A stretch of 64,000 nt of DNA. Source: Lawsonella clevelandensis. GTDB lineage: Bacteria > Actinomycetota > Actinomycetes > Mycobacteriales > Mycobacteriaceae. The notes under the pieces were generated by a model. The model made no database searches, had not been told where the DNA came from, and saw nothing but the letters and a program-made list of their open reading frames with translations. Positions 1-7,337 of this stretch are shown here, in pieces (the first letter of the stretch is position 1; every line of letters starts with the position of its first letter). The DNA is taken from positions 1 to 64,000 of the forward strand of contig NZ_CP009312.1 in assembly GCF_001293125.1 (NCBI RefSeq), in the 5' to 3' direction. The translations under genes and the position numbers were made by a program.

Positions 1-97
1 TTAAGGGGGTGCACGAATGAGCCTTCGCAGGGTATCCTTAAACCAAGAATTGAGTGTTGTGCGGGCACCTCGGTGTCCGTGTCAGAAAGGAAGACTA

Positions 98-550
98 GTG
101 AGCGAGAATCCCGTCGGTTACCCATTCCAGGAACCCAGCACGGAGACCACTTCTGTTTTCCGCGCCAAGCTGTTGAAAGAAAGCGATCTGGCTGCTACTG
201 AGCCTGTCGTCGCTAAAGCTGCCTCCGTCGATGGTCTTCCGGAAGGCTCTGCTCTGCTGGTTGTCAAGCGGGGCCCAAACGCTGGTTCTCGATTCCTTCT
301 GGACCGGGATGTCACTACCGCCGGTCGTCATCCAGAGTCGGATATTTTCCTCGATGATGTCACTGTTTCTCGTCGTCATGCCGAATTCCGTCGTGAGGGC
401 GACGCGTACAGTGTCTCTGATGTCGGAAGCCTCAACGGCACCTATGTCAACCGTGAGCCCACCGACTCCACCACACTCAATAATGGCGATGAAGTTCAGA
501 TTGGCAAGTTCCGTCTGGTATTCCTGACTGGTCCGCGTCGGGGCGCTTAA
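98..550 (+). CDS. garA: FHA-domain regulator GarA/OdhI
   Basis: Small phosphothreonine-binding regulator of central carbon metabolism. In the family it is phosphorylated by Ser/Thr kinases and, unphosphorylated, inhibits the E1 subunit of 2-oxoglutarate dehydrogenase. The N-terminal ETTSVFR motif (residues 16-22) carries the usual phospho-threonines. The FHA core shows GRHPESDI (about 76-83), SRRHAEF (91-97) and GSLNGTYVN (110-118). I prefer the GTG at 98 over the ATG at 17: an AGAAAGGA-like ribosome site lies just upstream, the resulting 150 aa fits the family, and the extra 27 residues from the ATG look unlike any homologue I know. It is followed without a gap by the MerR regulator gene, the order seen around garA in mycobacteria. 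Confidence 0.95.
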   Translation: MSENPVGYPFQEPSTETTSVFRAKLLKESDLAATEPVVAKAASVDGLPEGSALLVVKRGPNAGSRFLLDRDVTTAGRHPESDIFLDDVTVSRRHAEFRREGDAYSVSDVGSLNGTYVNREPTDSTTLNNGDEVQIGKFRLVFLTGPRRGA

Positions 551-1279
551 ATGTCGGCGCAGCCTCTGCGATCATCCGATGCGACGATGTCCATCGGCTC
601 TGTCGTCGAACTGTTAGCGAAAGAGTTTGACGATATTTCACTGTCCAAGGTTAGATTTCTCGAATCTACGGGGTTGATTAGCCCGTCACGGACAGCATCT
701 GGCTATCGCCGTTACTCCCGTTCGGATATTGAGCGTTTGCGTTTTATTTTGACCGCTCAGCGAGATTTATTTCTCCCGAATAAAGTGATTGGGGAACAGC
801 TGGAGAGAGTGGACGCCGGCGAACTGACGTTGGCTGAGTTGCGCCAGCAGTCGACGATGCCGCTTAGCGCCGTTATCGAGCAAAAGGAGAACTTCTCCCA
901 CGTTAGCCAAGTGCGGCTGACCGAACGCTCGTTATGTCTGAAGACAGGGATTGACCCCGAGTTTTTGGATGCTCTCATTGATGCTGACCTGCTCCGTTCA
1001 ACGGGGGCGGGGTTCTATGTCGAAGATGATGTCGCTATCGTCGAAGCGTGTAAAGCACTGTGTGACTCAGGTATTGATACGCGCCATTTGCGTTCATTCC
1101 GTACTGCGATCGATCGAATGGCGGATTTGGTTCGGCAGGCTGCTGGTGCCAGTCGCGCATTGCAATCAGCTGAAGCAAAGGGACGTACTGCAGAACAAGC
1201 GCGCGTGTTAGCCAATGGCGTGAGTGATTTGGCGGCGGGTCTGCTCAAGCAACGTCTTCGGGATGTGTTGGATTATTAA
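551..1279 (+). CDS. ftsR: MerR-family regulator FtsR (Rv1828-like)
   Basis: Transcriptional regulator of 242 aa. The N-terminal MerR winged-helix (about residues 12-80) contains the typical LSKVRFLESTGLISPSR and GYRRYS segments, followed by a long C-terminal region without an obvious metal-binding cysteine cluster. The ATG follows the garA stop codon directly, so the two genes are probably translated from one mRNA. Orthologues in Corynebacterium (FtsR) activate ftsZ; that role is inferred here from sequence and from the conserved garA-ftsR-DUF151-merR order, not from any binding site in the window. Confidence 0.88.
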   Translation: MSAQPLRSSDATMSIGSVVELLAKEFDDISLSKVRFLESTGLISPSRTASGYRRYSRSDIERLRFILTAQRDLFLPNKVIGEQLERVDAGELTLAELRQQSTMPLSAVIEQKENFSHVSQVRLTERSLCLKTGIDPEFLDALIDADLLRSTGAGFYVEDDVAIVEACKALCDSGIDTRHLRSFRTAIDRMADLVRQAAGASRALQSAEAKGRTAEQARVLANGVSDLAAGLLKQRLRDVLDY

Positions 1280-1848
1280 TGAGAGTTCCGGTTCGTATCG
1301 TCGGTATTCAAGCTGATACCCCCGAGGACGATCCCATCGTTATGCTGCGCGAGCGTATGGGGGGTCGGGTTCTTGGCATGTGGATAGGGGAGCAGGAGAC
1401 AACACTACTCACTTTCGCGATGGCCAATACGGAGATTCCTCGTCCATTTACCCACACGACGTTGTGGAAGGCTATTCAGGCGGCGGGGGCAGAGGTACAG
1501 TCCGTCTGTGTGACTGCTCAGCGGGATGGCATTTTCTGGGCGGAGATTGTGCTTGATAATGGTCGCCACGTGGATAGTCGTCCTTCTGATGCTTTGATTT
1601 TAGCGGCAACATGTGGTTGCGAGATCACTGTTGAGGATGCTGTCCTGAATGCCTTTGGAGTGGTTGATCCGCGGGGTGATGGGTCCGCTGCTGGGTCTTC
1701 TGAGGTTGCTGGCGAGGTTGCTAGTGTGGAGAGTTTTTCTGAGGAGCTTCCCGGAGATCTGAGCGGGGAGATCGACGCATTCCGTGAAATGTTGGACCAT
1801 CTTTCGATGGATGATTTTCTGGATGGTCCCGAGGACGAGAAAAACTAA
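1279..1848 (+). CDS. Bifunctional nuclease family protein (DUF151)
   Basis: Protein of 189 aa. The first ~130 residues match the DUF151 / bifunctional nuclease domain, with WIGEQE, RPFTH and the SRPSDALILA segment as recognisable landmarks. The C-terminal ~55 residues are acidic and low in complexity. The start codon overlaps the ftsR stop in a TAATG junction, indicating translational coupling. It corresponds in position to Rv1829. The biochemical activity in actinobacteria is not settled; some plant and archaeal relatives have nuclease activity. Confidence 0.85.
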   Translation: MRVPVRIVGIQADTPEDDPIVMLRERMGGRVLGMWIGEQETTLLTFAMANTEIPRPFTHTTLWKAIQAAGAEVQSVCVTAQRDGIFWAEIVLDNGRHVDSRPSDALILAATCGCEITVEDAVLNAFGVVDPRGDGSAAGSSEVAGEVASVESFSEELPGDLSGEIDAFREMLDHLSMDDFLDGPEDEKN

Positions 1849-1946
1849 AAGTCTCAACTAATACTTGAAACTTTTGGGCGTGTCCTATTGCTCAGGTATT
1901 TCCCGGCAAATAACCTTTATTCACGTAAGGCAAAAATAGTCACATC

Positions 1947-2003
1947 AGTAACACCAGCAATTTTTATCATATAAGTAACACTTTGTTACTGTGCTGGGTT
2001 ACC
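1947..2003 (+). promoter_or_regulatory. Repeated AGTAAC/GTTACT elements upstream of merR2
   Basis: The 200-bp space before the second merR gene holds a perfect inverted repeat AGTAAC-5 nt-GTTACT (1974-1990). A further AGTAACA copy begins exactly 27 bp upstream (1947) and a GTTAC lies downstream (1998-2002). An AT-rich TATCAT (1965-1970) lies between the first two copies and could be a -10 element. MerR proteins often bind dyads within their own promoters, so autoregulation by the next gene is a reasonable inference. Confidence 0.5.
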
Positions 2004-2049
2004 ATTAGCAGTAAAGATGCAGCTGACGTGACGTGCGCAAGGTGGAAGT

Positions 2050-2625
2050 ATGGACAACTTCGGGTCTCACAGCGACAATCACAGCGAACAGCCGGGACTC
2101 TTTCCCGACCGTTCCATTCCTGATGAGCAAACCGGTTATCGCGGTCCTACCGCCTGCCAGATTGCCGGTATCACTTACCGCCAGCTCGACTACTGGGCAC
2201 GTACTGGTCTTGTAGAACCCTCTATTCGTGGCGCTAAAGGTTCTGGCTCGCAGCGACTCTACTCCTTCAAAGATATTCTCACGTTGAAGATTGTGAAGCG
2301 ACTGCTGGATACCGGAATCTCTCTGCAGAATATTCGTATTGCGGTGGAGCACCTGCGTAACCGGGGCGTATCTGAGCTATCCAACACCACCCTGGTCTCC
2401 GACGGCACCTCTGTCTATGAATGCACATCACCAGAGGAAATGTTTGACCTCATCCAGGATGGCCAGGGTGTGTTCGGGATTGCCGTCTCCGGCACAATGA
2501 AAGAACTCACGGGATCTATCACGCACTTCCCAGCCGAGCGTATTGAGAACTCTTCCGTCACAGCAGTGCCACTGGTTGATGAATTGGCAGACATGCGTCG
2601 TCGGCGTGCACGCCGAATTGGGTAA
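2050..2625 (+). CDS. MerR-family regulator (Rv1830-like)
   Basis: Regulator of 191 aa with a MerR-type DNA-binding domain (about residues 37-105). Landmarks are ITYRQLDYWARTGLV, the recognition wing SGSQRLYSFKDIL and a long helix with LLDTGISLQNIR. The start has a good AAGGTGG ribosome site. It sits downstream of garA, ftsR and the DUF151 gene as Rv1830 does in M. tuberculosis, where the orthologue has been linked to cell division control. It appears to have its own promoter, because 200 bp with AGTAAC repeats separate it from the preceding operon. Confidence 0.87.
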   Translation: MDNFGSHSDNHSEQPGLFPDRSIPDEQTGYRGPTACQIAGITYRQLDYWARTGLVEPSIRGAKGSGSQRLYSFKDILTLKIVKRLLDTGISLQNIRIAVEHLRNRGVSELSNTTLVSDGTSVYECTSPEEMFDLIQDGQGVFGIAVSGTMKELTGSITHFPAERIENSSVTAVPLVDELADMRRRRARRIG

Positions 2626-2650
2626 TCAGCGCCCTTTCTCACAGACGTTA

Positions 2651-2686
2651 AGTGAGGGCCCACCACTCTTGTGGTGGGCCCTCACT
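2651..2686. terminator. Bidirectional terminator between merR2 and the 2721 gene
   Basis: Perfect 16-bp stem (2651-2666 with 2671-2686) and a TCTT loop, located between two convergent genes. No strong T-run follows, but stem length and position fit a shared terminator. Confidence 0.85.
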
Positions 2687-2720
2687 CTATGTGTGGAACT
2701 ACTCTCCCGCCTGGCAATTC

Positions 2721-3395
2721 CTACGCAGTGGGAGTCTTTTCTGCCGGATTCGTATAGGTCGCAGGACGTGGTTTCTTCACAGGCGCAACCGTGGTCGTTT
2801 CCGCGAAGTGTAGCTCATTTTGCTGTAGGTAACTATCCACAGCAATCGCAGCTTGTGTTGCCTCAGCAGTGTGTTCGGCTGACGTTTCGTCCAGGTTAGC
2901 GGGGTCGTTCTGCGCCAAATCAAGGCTTACGGAGTAAAACGACGTTCCCTTCATCTTCTCTGGTTTAGTGACCACCAGCGAAGGGTGTTTCTTTTCAACT
3001 TTTCGAATATCAGATAGTGACGCGATCCATACGCCTGGAACATAAGGGGCCCGCTTCATTAGTGCTGCAGCGGCCTCTCCGGATTGTTGCGCGGAGATCG
3101 AGAAGGAAGCACACAGTCCGCCATCTGACGGCAGCATGGCTTGATATGAAGTAATCAGCTCCGTGAGAGACTCTTGCACTCCTGGGGGAGCCCAAATCTC
3201 GACAGTGAGGTAGCCAGCAGAGCAATCCTGTACGGCATCACGCGTACGGCTAGCATCAATACTCTTGTGTGCGAATGTCCAACCCACGGCTGCAGCGATC
3301 ACCACGAGGACGACAAGAACGGCAGCAATAATCCAGCCAGCCAAGAATTTCCGTGGTCGGTTTTCCGACCGGTGCCGTGAGCTTTCGAGAGACAT
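2721..3395 (-). CDS. Membrane-anchored hypothetical protein
   Basis: Protein of 224 aa. A positively charged N-terminus (residues 1-16) precedes one hydrophobic segment (about 17-43), so it is probably anchored with its body outside the membrane. The exported part resembles the N-terminal half of an extracellular solute-binding-like fold (LTVEIWAPPGVQESLTEL, a hydrophobic strand followed by helices), but too little is conserved to assign a ligand. The C-terminal 20 residues are Lys/Pro/Thr-rich. Its start is 5 bp from the end of the CNNM gene, so it may be the last gene of that minus-strand operon. I do not recognise the family. Confidence 0.7.
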   Translation of the reverse strand: MSLESSRHRSENRPRKFLAGWIIAAVLVVLVVIAAAVGWTFAHKSIDASRTRDAVQDCSAGYLTVEIWAPPGVQESLTELITSYQAMLPSDGGLCASFSISAQQSGEAAAALMKRAPYVPGVWIASLSDIRKVEKKHPSLVVTKPEKMKGTSFYSVSLDLAQNDPANLDETSAEHTAEATQAAIAVDSYLQQNELHFAETTTVAPVKKPRPATYTNPAEKTPTA

Positions 3396-3400
3396 TCAAC

Positions 3401-4465
3401 CTACTCCGGAATCTTATGCGTGGAATCGCGGACCGTACCTACAAATTCTTCCATAAGATCTTCCAATGCCACGAACCCAATAATCTGATCAGTTTCCGGA
3501 TCGGTGACCAGCGCCAAATGAGAACGCAGACGACGCATACGAGCGGAAACGGAGTCGATGCTGGAATCTCCGGGAAATGTAAGGAGCGGGCGAATAAGAT
3601 TGGCGGGAATCGGCTTTCCGCTTAACTCATCCGAGTAAAGGTAGTCCAACACATCCTTAATATGAAGGAAGCCCAGGTAATGGCCGATGTCGTTCTTGAC
3701 TGGGTAGCGAGAATAACCGGTTTCCTGCACCAATTTCTGTAGGGATTCCAGAGTGATTTGGCCTTCTTTCAGTTCCAGAGTGCGCATGCGATGGACGGGA
3801 ATCATAATGGTACGCACGGGACGATCAGACGCCTCGAGTGCCCGGTCCAGACGGCGCGTCTCCTCATCGTCGATGAGGCCTTCACCGCTTGATTCGCCAA
3901 TCATAGCTTTGAGCTGCGCGGACGTTACGCGTCGCTCTAGTTCGTCGCGCGGCTTCACGCCCATCAGGCGCAAAGTTCCATTCGCCAAAGCGTTAAAGAA
4001 GTAAATGAGGGGACGTGACACCTTCATAATCATCAGCATTGGGGGGACGATGATGATTGCAGTACGTTCGGGGGAAGAAATAGTGAAGTTTTTGGGGACC
4101 ATCTCACCCAGCAGAATGTGCAGGTAGGAAATGATGATCAGGGCGACGATAAAGGAGATGGTGTGGAGCCAAAAACCTGAGACACCCACAAGCGCGAGCG
4201 GGTTTTCCAAAAGTTTGGCGATGGCGGGCTCAGATATTTTACCGAGCAGCACAGAAGCCACAGTAATGCCTAGCTGGCAAGTCGCGAGCATCATCGAGAG
4301 ATGCTCAGAGGCATCGATCACTTTATAAGCACGCGAATGTCCAGCTGCCGCCATAGCCTCTAGACGGTCATGCCGGGACGACACAAGAGCAAACTCTACC
4401 GCCACGAAAAAGGCATTGACAGCGAGCAGCAGGATCAGGAGAAGGAATGCGGGGAGGGTGCTCAT
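3401..4465 (-). CDS. CNNM/CorC-type membrane protein (DUF21 + CBS pair)
   Basis: Protein of 354 aa. The DUF21 transmembrane domain (about residues 1-190) is recognisable from NAFFVAVEFALVSS near the start and LGEMVPKNF. Two CBS domains follow (about 210-335; IMIPVHRMRTLE and GFVALEDLMEEFVG are typical). Relatives are called hemolysin-like or CorC proteins and are connected with Mg/Co efflux; substrate is not determined here. I start at the ATG at 4465, which overlaps the upstream paralogue's stop (TAATG), because the preceding 62 codons belong to that gene in another frame. It lacks the C-terminal transporter-associated (CorC_HlyC) domain that its partner has. The pair matches Rv1841c/Rv1842c. 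Confidence 0.9.
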   Translation of the reverse strand: MSTLPAFLLLILLLAVNAFFVAVEFALVSSRHDRLEAMAAAGHSRAYKVIDASEHLSMMLATCQLGITVASVLLGKISEPAIAKLLENPLALVGVSGFWLHTISFIVALIIISYLHILLGEMVPKNFTISSPERTAIIIVPPMLMIMKVSRPLIYFFNALANGTLRLMGVKPRDELERRVTSAQLKAMIGESSGEGLIDDEETRRLDRALEASDRPVRTIMIPVHRMRTLELKEGQITLESLQKLVQETGYSRYPVKNDIGHYLGFLHIKDVLDYLYSDELSGKPIPANLIRPLLTFPGDSSIDSVSARMRRLRSHLALVTDPETDQIIGFVALEDLMEEFVGTVRDSTHKIPE

Positions 4466-5835
4466 TACTGTTCTCCCTTCGTCGTGGTGGCGGCAAGTGG
4501 GCGCGGGGTCACTAGCACGCGGTCGACGCGCCGCCCATCCATCTTTATGACACGGCAGTACCACTGCATTTCTTGCACGTCGCCAAGTGTGTGCTCTTCT
4601 GAAGGTACGGCAATCTCGTCTCCCTCCTCGGGGATGCGTCCCAGTTTCCACATGATAAGACCACCGAGGGTGTCAAAAGAGGGATTGTCGGGGAACAAAT
4701 ACGTGGTAGCTGCAGCAACTTCATCTCGTCGCAGCTGTCCAGAGCAATCCCAGCTATTGCCACGCTTGAGCACGTCTAGGAGGCTTGCATCGTGTTCGTC
4801 GCGGACATCTCCGAGGATCTCCTCGACGATATCCTCCATGGTGACGAGTCCTGCTGCTCCACCGTACTCGTCAATGACGAGGCCAGACTGTTGGCCGCTA
4901 GCCCGAATAGTGCTGAGAACGGCGTCGGCATCCAAACTATCTGGGACACGAGGGAGGGGCTTCATGAGGTCACGCATGGTGACGGTCGTGAGTTTAGCGG
5001 GGGAGAGAGTAAAAGTGTCCTTCACATGCACGATGCCCAGCGTGCTGTCGAGATCGCCGGAGACGACGGGGAAACGGGAGTGCCCGGTTACTTCCGACAG
5101 TGCCAGGAGATCACGGGCCACCGCGTCGGCCGCAATGGTTTCAATTCGAGAACGAGGCGTCATAATGTCTTCTGCGGACAGATTTCCGAAGCGGAGGGAT
5201 CTTTGGACCACCTGTGCCGTATAGGCCGGCAGATGGCCATCTAGGGCCGATTCTTGGACGATTCTGTCTAATTCCTGTGGGGAGCGCGCGGAGGCCAGCT
5301 CGTCGACAGGATGAGCACCCAGTTGTCGGAGGATGGCATTAGCAGAACTATTAAGGCCGTTGATAAGGGGGCGGAAAAGAACAGAGAAGCCCATGAGGAA
5401 CGGTGAGGTAGCTTTTGCTACTCGCATTGACTCGCTAATCGCCCAGTTCTTTGGCACGAGTTCACCAAATGTCATGGAAAGAATGGTGGCAGTGATAAGG
5501 GCTAGAGCAAGCGAGATTCCGTTAACCGCCGAAACCGAAATATTGGGAATCTTCCGTAGTAGAGGCGTTAAAAACTGCGCAAGTACTGGCTCTGCGAGGT
5601 AGCCAGTGATAAGAGTTGTGATGGTAATACCGACCTGGCAGCCGGACAGCGCAAATGAAAGGTGTTGATGGGCATGCTTGAGGCGTTGCCCACTTTTGTT
5701 ACCAGCGGCGGCTTCTTTGTCAACGGCCGACTTTTCCAGTGCTGTCAGTGAGAACTCTGCGGCAACAAAAATAGCAGTCATACCAGTAATTGCCATAAAT
5801 CCAATTAATGACAGTATTTGTGTAGCGATTTCCAT
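4465..5835 (-). CDS. CNNM/CorC-type membrane protein with C-terminal CorC_HlyC domain
   Basis: Paralogue of the next gene, 456 aa from the ATG at 5835. DUF21 membrane domain (about residues 1-190; FVAAEFSLTALEKSAV, MTFGELVPKNWAIS), two CBS domains (about 210-335; VIDEYGGAAGLVTMEDIVEE) and a C-terminal CorC_HlyC / transporter-associated domain (about 350-440). A GGAGGG sequence lies 15 nt before the chosen start, slightly far; an alternative ATG at 5886 adds 17 charged residues and has a weaker ribosome site. It is the first gene of the minus-strand run 5.8-2.7 kb. Function in divalent-cation handling is inferred from the family. Confidence 0.88.
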   Translation of the reverse strand: MEIATQILSLIGFMAITGMTAIFVAAEFSLTALEKSAVDKEAAAGNKSGQRLKHAHQHLSFALSGCQVGITITTLITGYLAEPVLAQFLTPLLRKIPNISVSAVNGISLALALITATILSMTFGELVPKNWAISESMRVAKATSPFLMGFSVLFRPLINGLNSSANAILRQLGAHPVDELASARSPQELDRIVQESALDGHLPAYTAQVVQRSLRFGNLSAEDIMTPRSRIETIAADAVARDLLALSEVTGHSRFPVVSGDLDSTLGIVHVKDTFTLSPAKLTTVTMRDLMKPLPRVPDSLDADAVLSTIRASGQQSGLVIDEYGGAAGLVTMEDIVEEILGDVRDEHDASLLDVLKRGNSWDCSGQLRRDEVAAATTYLFPDNPSFDTLGGLIMWKLGRIPEEGDEIAVPSEEHTLGDVQEMQWYCRVIKMDGRRVDRVLVTPRPLAATTTKGEQ

Positions 5836-5924
5836 AAGCTTGCTGGATTTCCCTCCTATTTTTCCCTTTCTATTGTACGGATTCACATTCGTTTCGTCTT
5901 ATTCTTCTCATTTATTCAGTTTTG

Positions 5925-5960
5925 TTGACGCTTAATGAGTTGCACCGTATTGAAAATACG
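5925..5960 (+). promoter_or_regulatory. Promoter with palindrome for the 6027 gene
   Basis: A -35-like TTGACG (5925-5930) and -10-like TATTGA (5948-5953) are separated by 17 bp. The -10 overlaps a perfect dyad CGTATT-GAA-AATACG (5946-5960), a plausible repressor site. It lies in the divergent space between the CNNM gene pair and the plus-strand gene at 6027. Confidence 0.5.
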
Positions 5961-6026
5961 AGAAAAAAGTAGCAAACTTACCAGGTGCTGGAGGGAAGGT
6001 GATCCTAAGAAGGGGGTTCCCAGCAA

Positions 6027-6716
6027 ATGCTCGATATGTATGCCAAAGAAGTGTTACACGAAATTTCAGATATTGGCGGTAGCCTGTGTGAGGAAGAACC
6101 TCACTTGTATTCGGTGGCGGACCTCGAAGAGTGTCCGCGACGCCGCTGGATCACCATTACCGACGTGATTAAGAACAAGTATCTTGAAGAGTATTACCAC
6201 TCCATTGTCGACCCTAGCGACGACAAAGCACGGGCAGTGGAAGAAGTATGCGCACATATGATCCACCTTGTGCTGGGCGGTGTGGTTTCTAGCTACATGC
6301 TAAGCGGACGGGTTTGGGAGGTGTGTCCGAGGAATATCCTCCTCCGCACACATGTGTTAGGCGGATTCGACCGCTATGGCGCGGAACATGCCCGGGTGCG
6401 CGTGCTAGGAGACGATCCCTATGTGTCCAAGCTGCGGTCGTTCCATGTCATTCCATCTGAACAAGATATGGCTGATTGGACAATGCTGCAGGCACAGGAG
6501 AGCCTGGTGCCCATCATGCGGGAATTAAGCCGTTTGAGTCGATACACCGAAGCTCAGTGCTGGGGCCCGCTACGGGGGCTTATCAATAGCTACGCCAAGC
6601 TTGTTATGCATCGTTATCCACGTAAACGCGATCAGGTGGAGCGCCGTATGCGTTACGTTTATGAGAGCTGTGAGCGTCTTGGCCTTCCTCTTTCCCGGAG
6701 GATCGGTAGACTCTAG
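6027..6716 (+). CDS. Hypothetical protein, weakly FhuF-like
   Basis: Protein of 229 aa with a GGGGG-type ribosome site upstream. No membrane segment or signal peptide is apparent. The arrangement of a hydrophobic helix followed by GRVWEVCPRNILLR (about residues 95-107), and the later LVPIMRELSRLSRYTEAQCW stretch (about 160-180), recalls proteins of the FhuF/siderophore-reductase superfamily. However, the C-terminal cysteine cluster that binds the 2Fe-2S centre in FhuF is absent, so a reductase role cannot be claimed. It precedes a thioesterase gene on the same strand (28 bp gap). The palindromic promoter just upstream suggests regulated expression. Confidence 0.6.
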   Translation: MLDMYAKEVLHEISDIGGSLCEEEPHLYSVADLEECPRRRWITITDVIKNKYLEEYYHSIVDPSDDKARAVEEVCAHMIHLVLGGVVSSYMLSGRVWEVCPRNILLRTHVLGGFDRYGAEHARVRVLGDDPYVSKLRSFHVIPSEQDMADWTMLQAQESLVPIMRELSRLSRYTEAQCWGPLRGLINSYAKLVMHRYPRKRDQVERRMRYVYESCERLGLPLSRRIGRL

Positions 6717-6744
6717 CCATCACAGTGATGCAAGGAGCTATCGA

Positions 6745-7218
6745 ATGCGCGATGTTATCGCTCTCTATGCGCCCTATGTTGGGCGCACTCTCGACGGGGA
6801 AGAACTGGATCAAGCGCGGGAGATTCTCGCGGGAAACGGCTTCTCCCACACTCTCGGAATTGTTTATGACGAGGTTTCCCCCGACAAGGTTGTCGCTCAT
6901 TTGGATGTCCGGCCAGAACTGTGTCAGCCGATGGGTATCGTTCATGGCGGAATTTACACATCGCTAGTGGAGGATGTCGCTTCTCTTGCCGCATGGTGGT
7001 GGCTAGGCGGGCGCGGGCTTGCCGTTGGATCCTCAAACAGTACAGATTTTCTTCGACCTGTCACTGAAGGGCGTTTGACCGCTACGGCTACCCCGCTCCA
7101 TCGGGGTCGGACACAGCAGATTTGGGTTGTTGATATCGTCCGGGAGGATGGCAAACAGGCTGCGCAAGGGAAGTTGCGGGTGACAAACTTGCCCATTGAC
7201 ACTCCCAGCGATGAGTGA
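6745..7218 (+). CDS. PaaI-type hotdog thioesterase
   Basis: Acyl-CoA thioesterase-like protein of 157 aa with a single hotdog domain (about residues 30-145). The LCQPMGIVHGGIYTSLVEDV block contains the HGG motif typical of the PaaI family, and SSNSTDFLRPVTEGRLTATA is the following conserved strand pair. The start at 6745 is chosen because AAGGAG lies 6 nt upstream. Most similar in style to menaquinone-pathway DHNA-CoA or phenylacetate-type thioesterases; the substrate cannot be determined from sequence. Confidence 0.85.
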   Translation: MRDVIALYAPYVGRTLDGEELDQAREILAGNGFSHTLGIVYDEVSPDKVVAHLDVRPELCQPMGIVHGGIYTSLVEDVASLAAWWWLGGRGLAVGSSNSTDFLRPVTEGRLTATATPLHRGRTQQIWVVDIVREDGKQAAQGKLRVTNLPIDTPSDE

Positions 7219-7337
7219 ATGCCCCCTGTCTGCCAGACTGTGTCCGTTTTATAGTTGTTTCATATGCGTGTTGAGGAAGCCTTAGGCTTACCATGGGGGA
7301 GTACTGCTGTGCTCCTCAGGAAGGTGACGATTCGGTA

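Noticed and set aside
17-97. N-terminal extension of GarA from the ATG at 17
   Set aside because: The extra 27 residues have no family counterpart, and the GTG at 98 has a better ribosome site.
4370-5224. A 284-codon plus-strand frame opposite the CNNM genes
   Set aside because: It spans the junction of two real minus-strand genes and has a Ser/Arg-rich translation typical of an antisense shadow.
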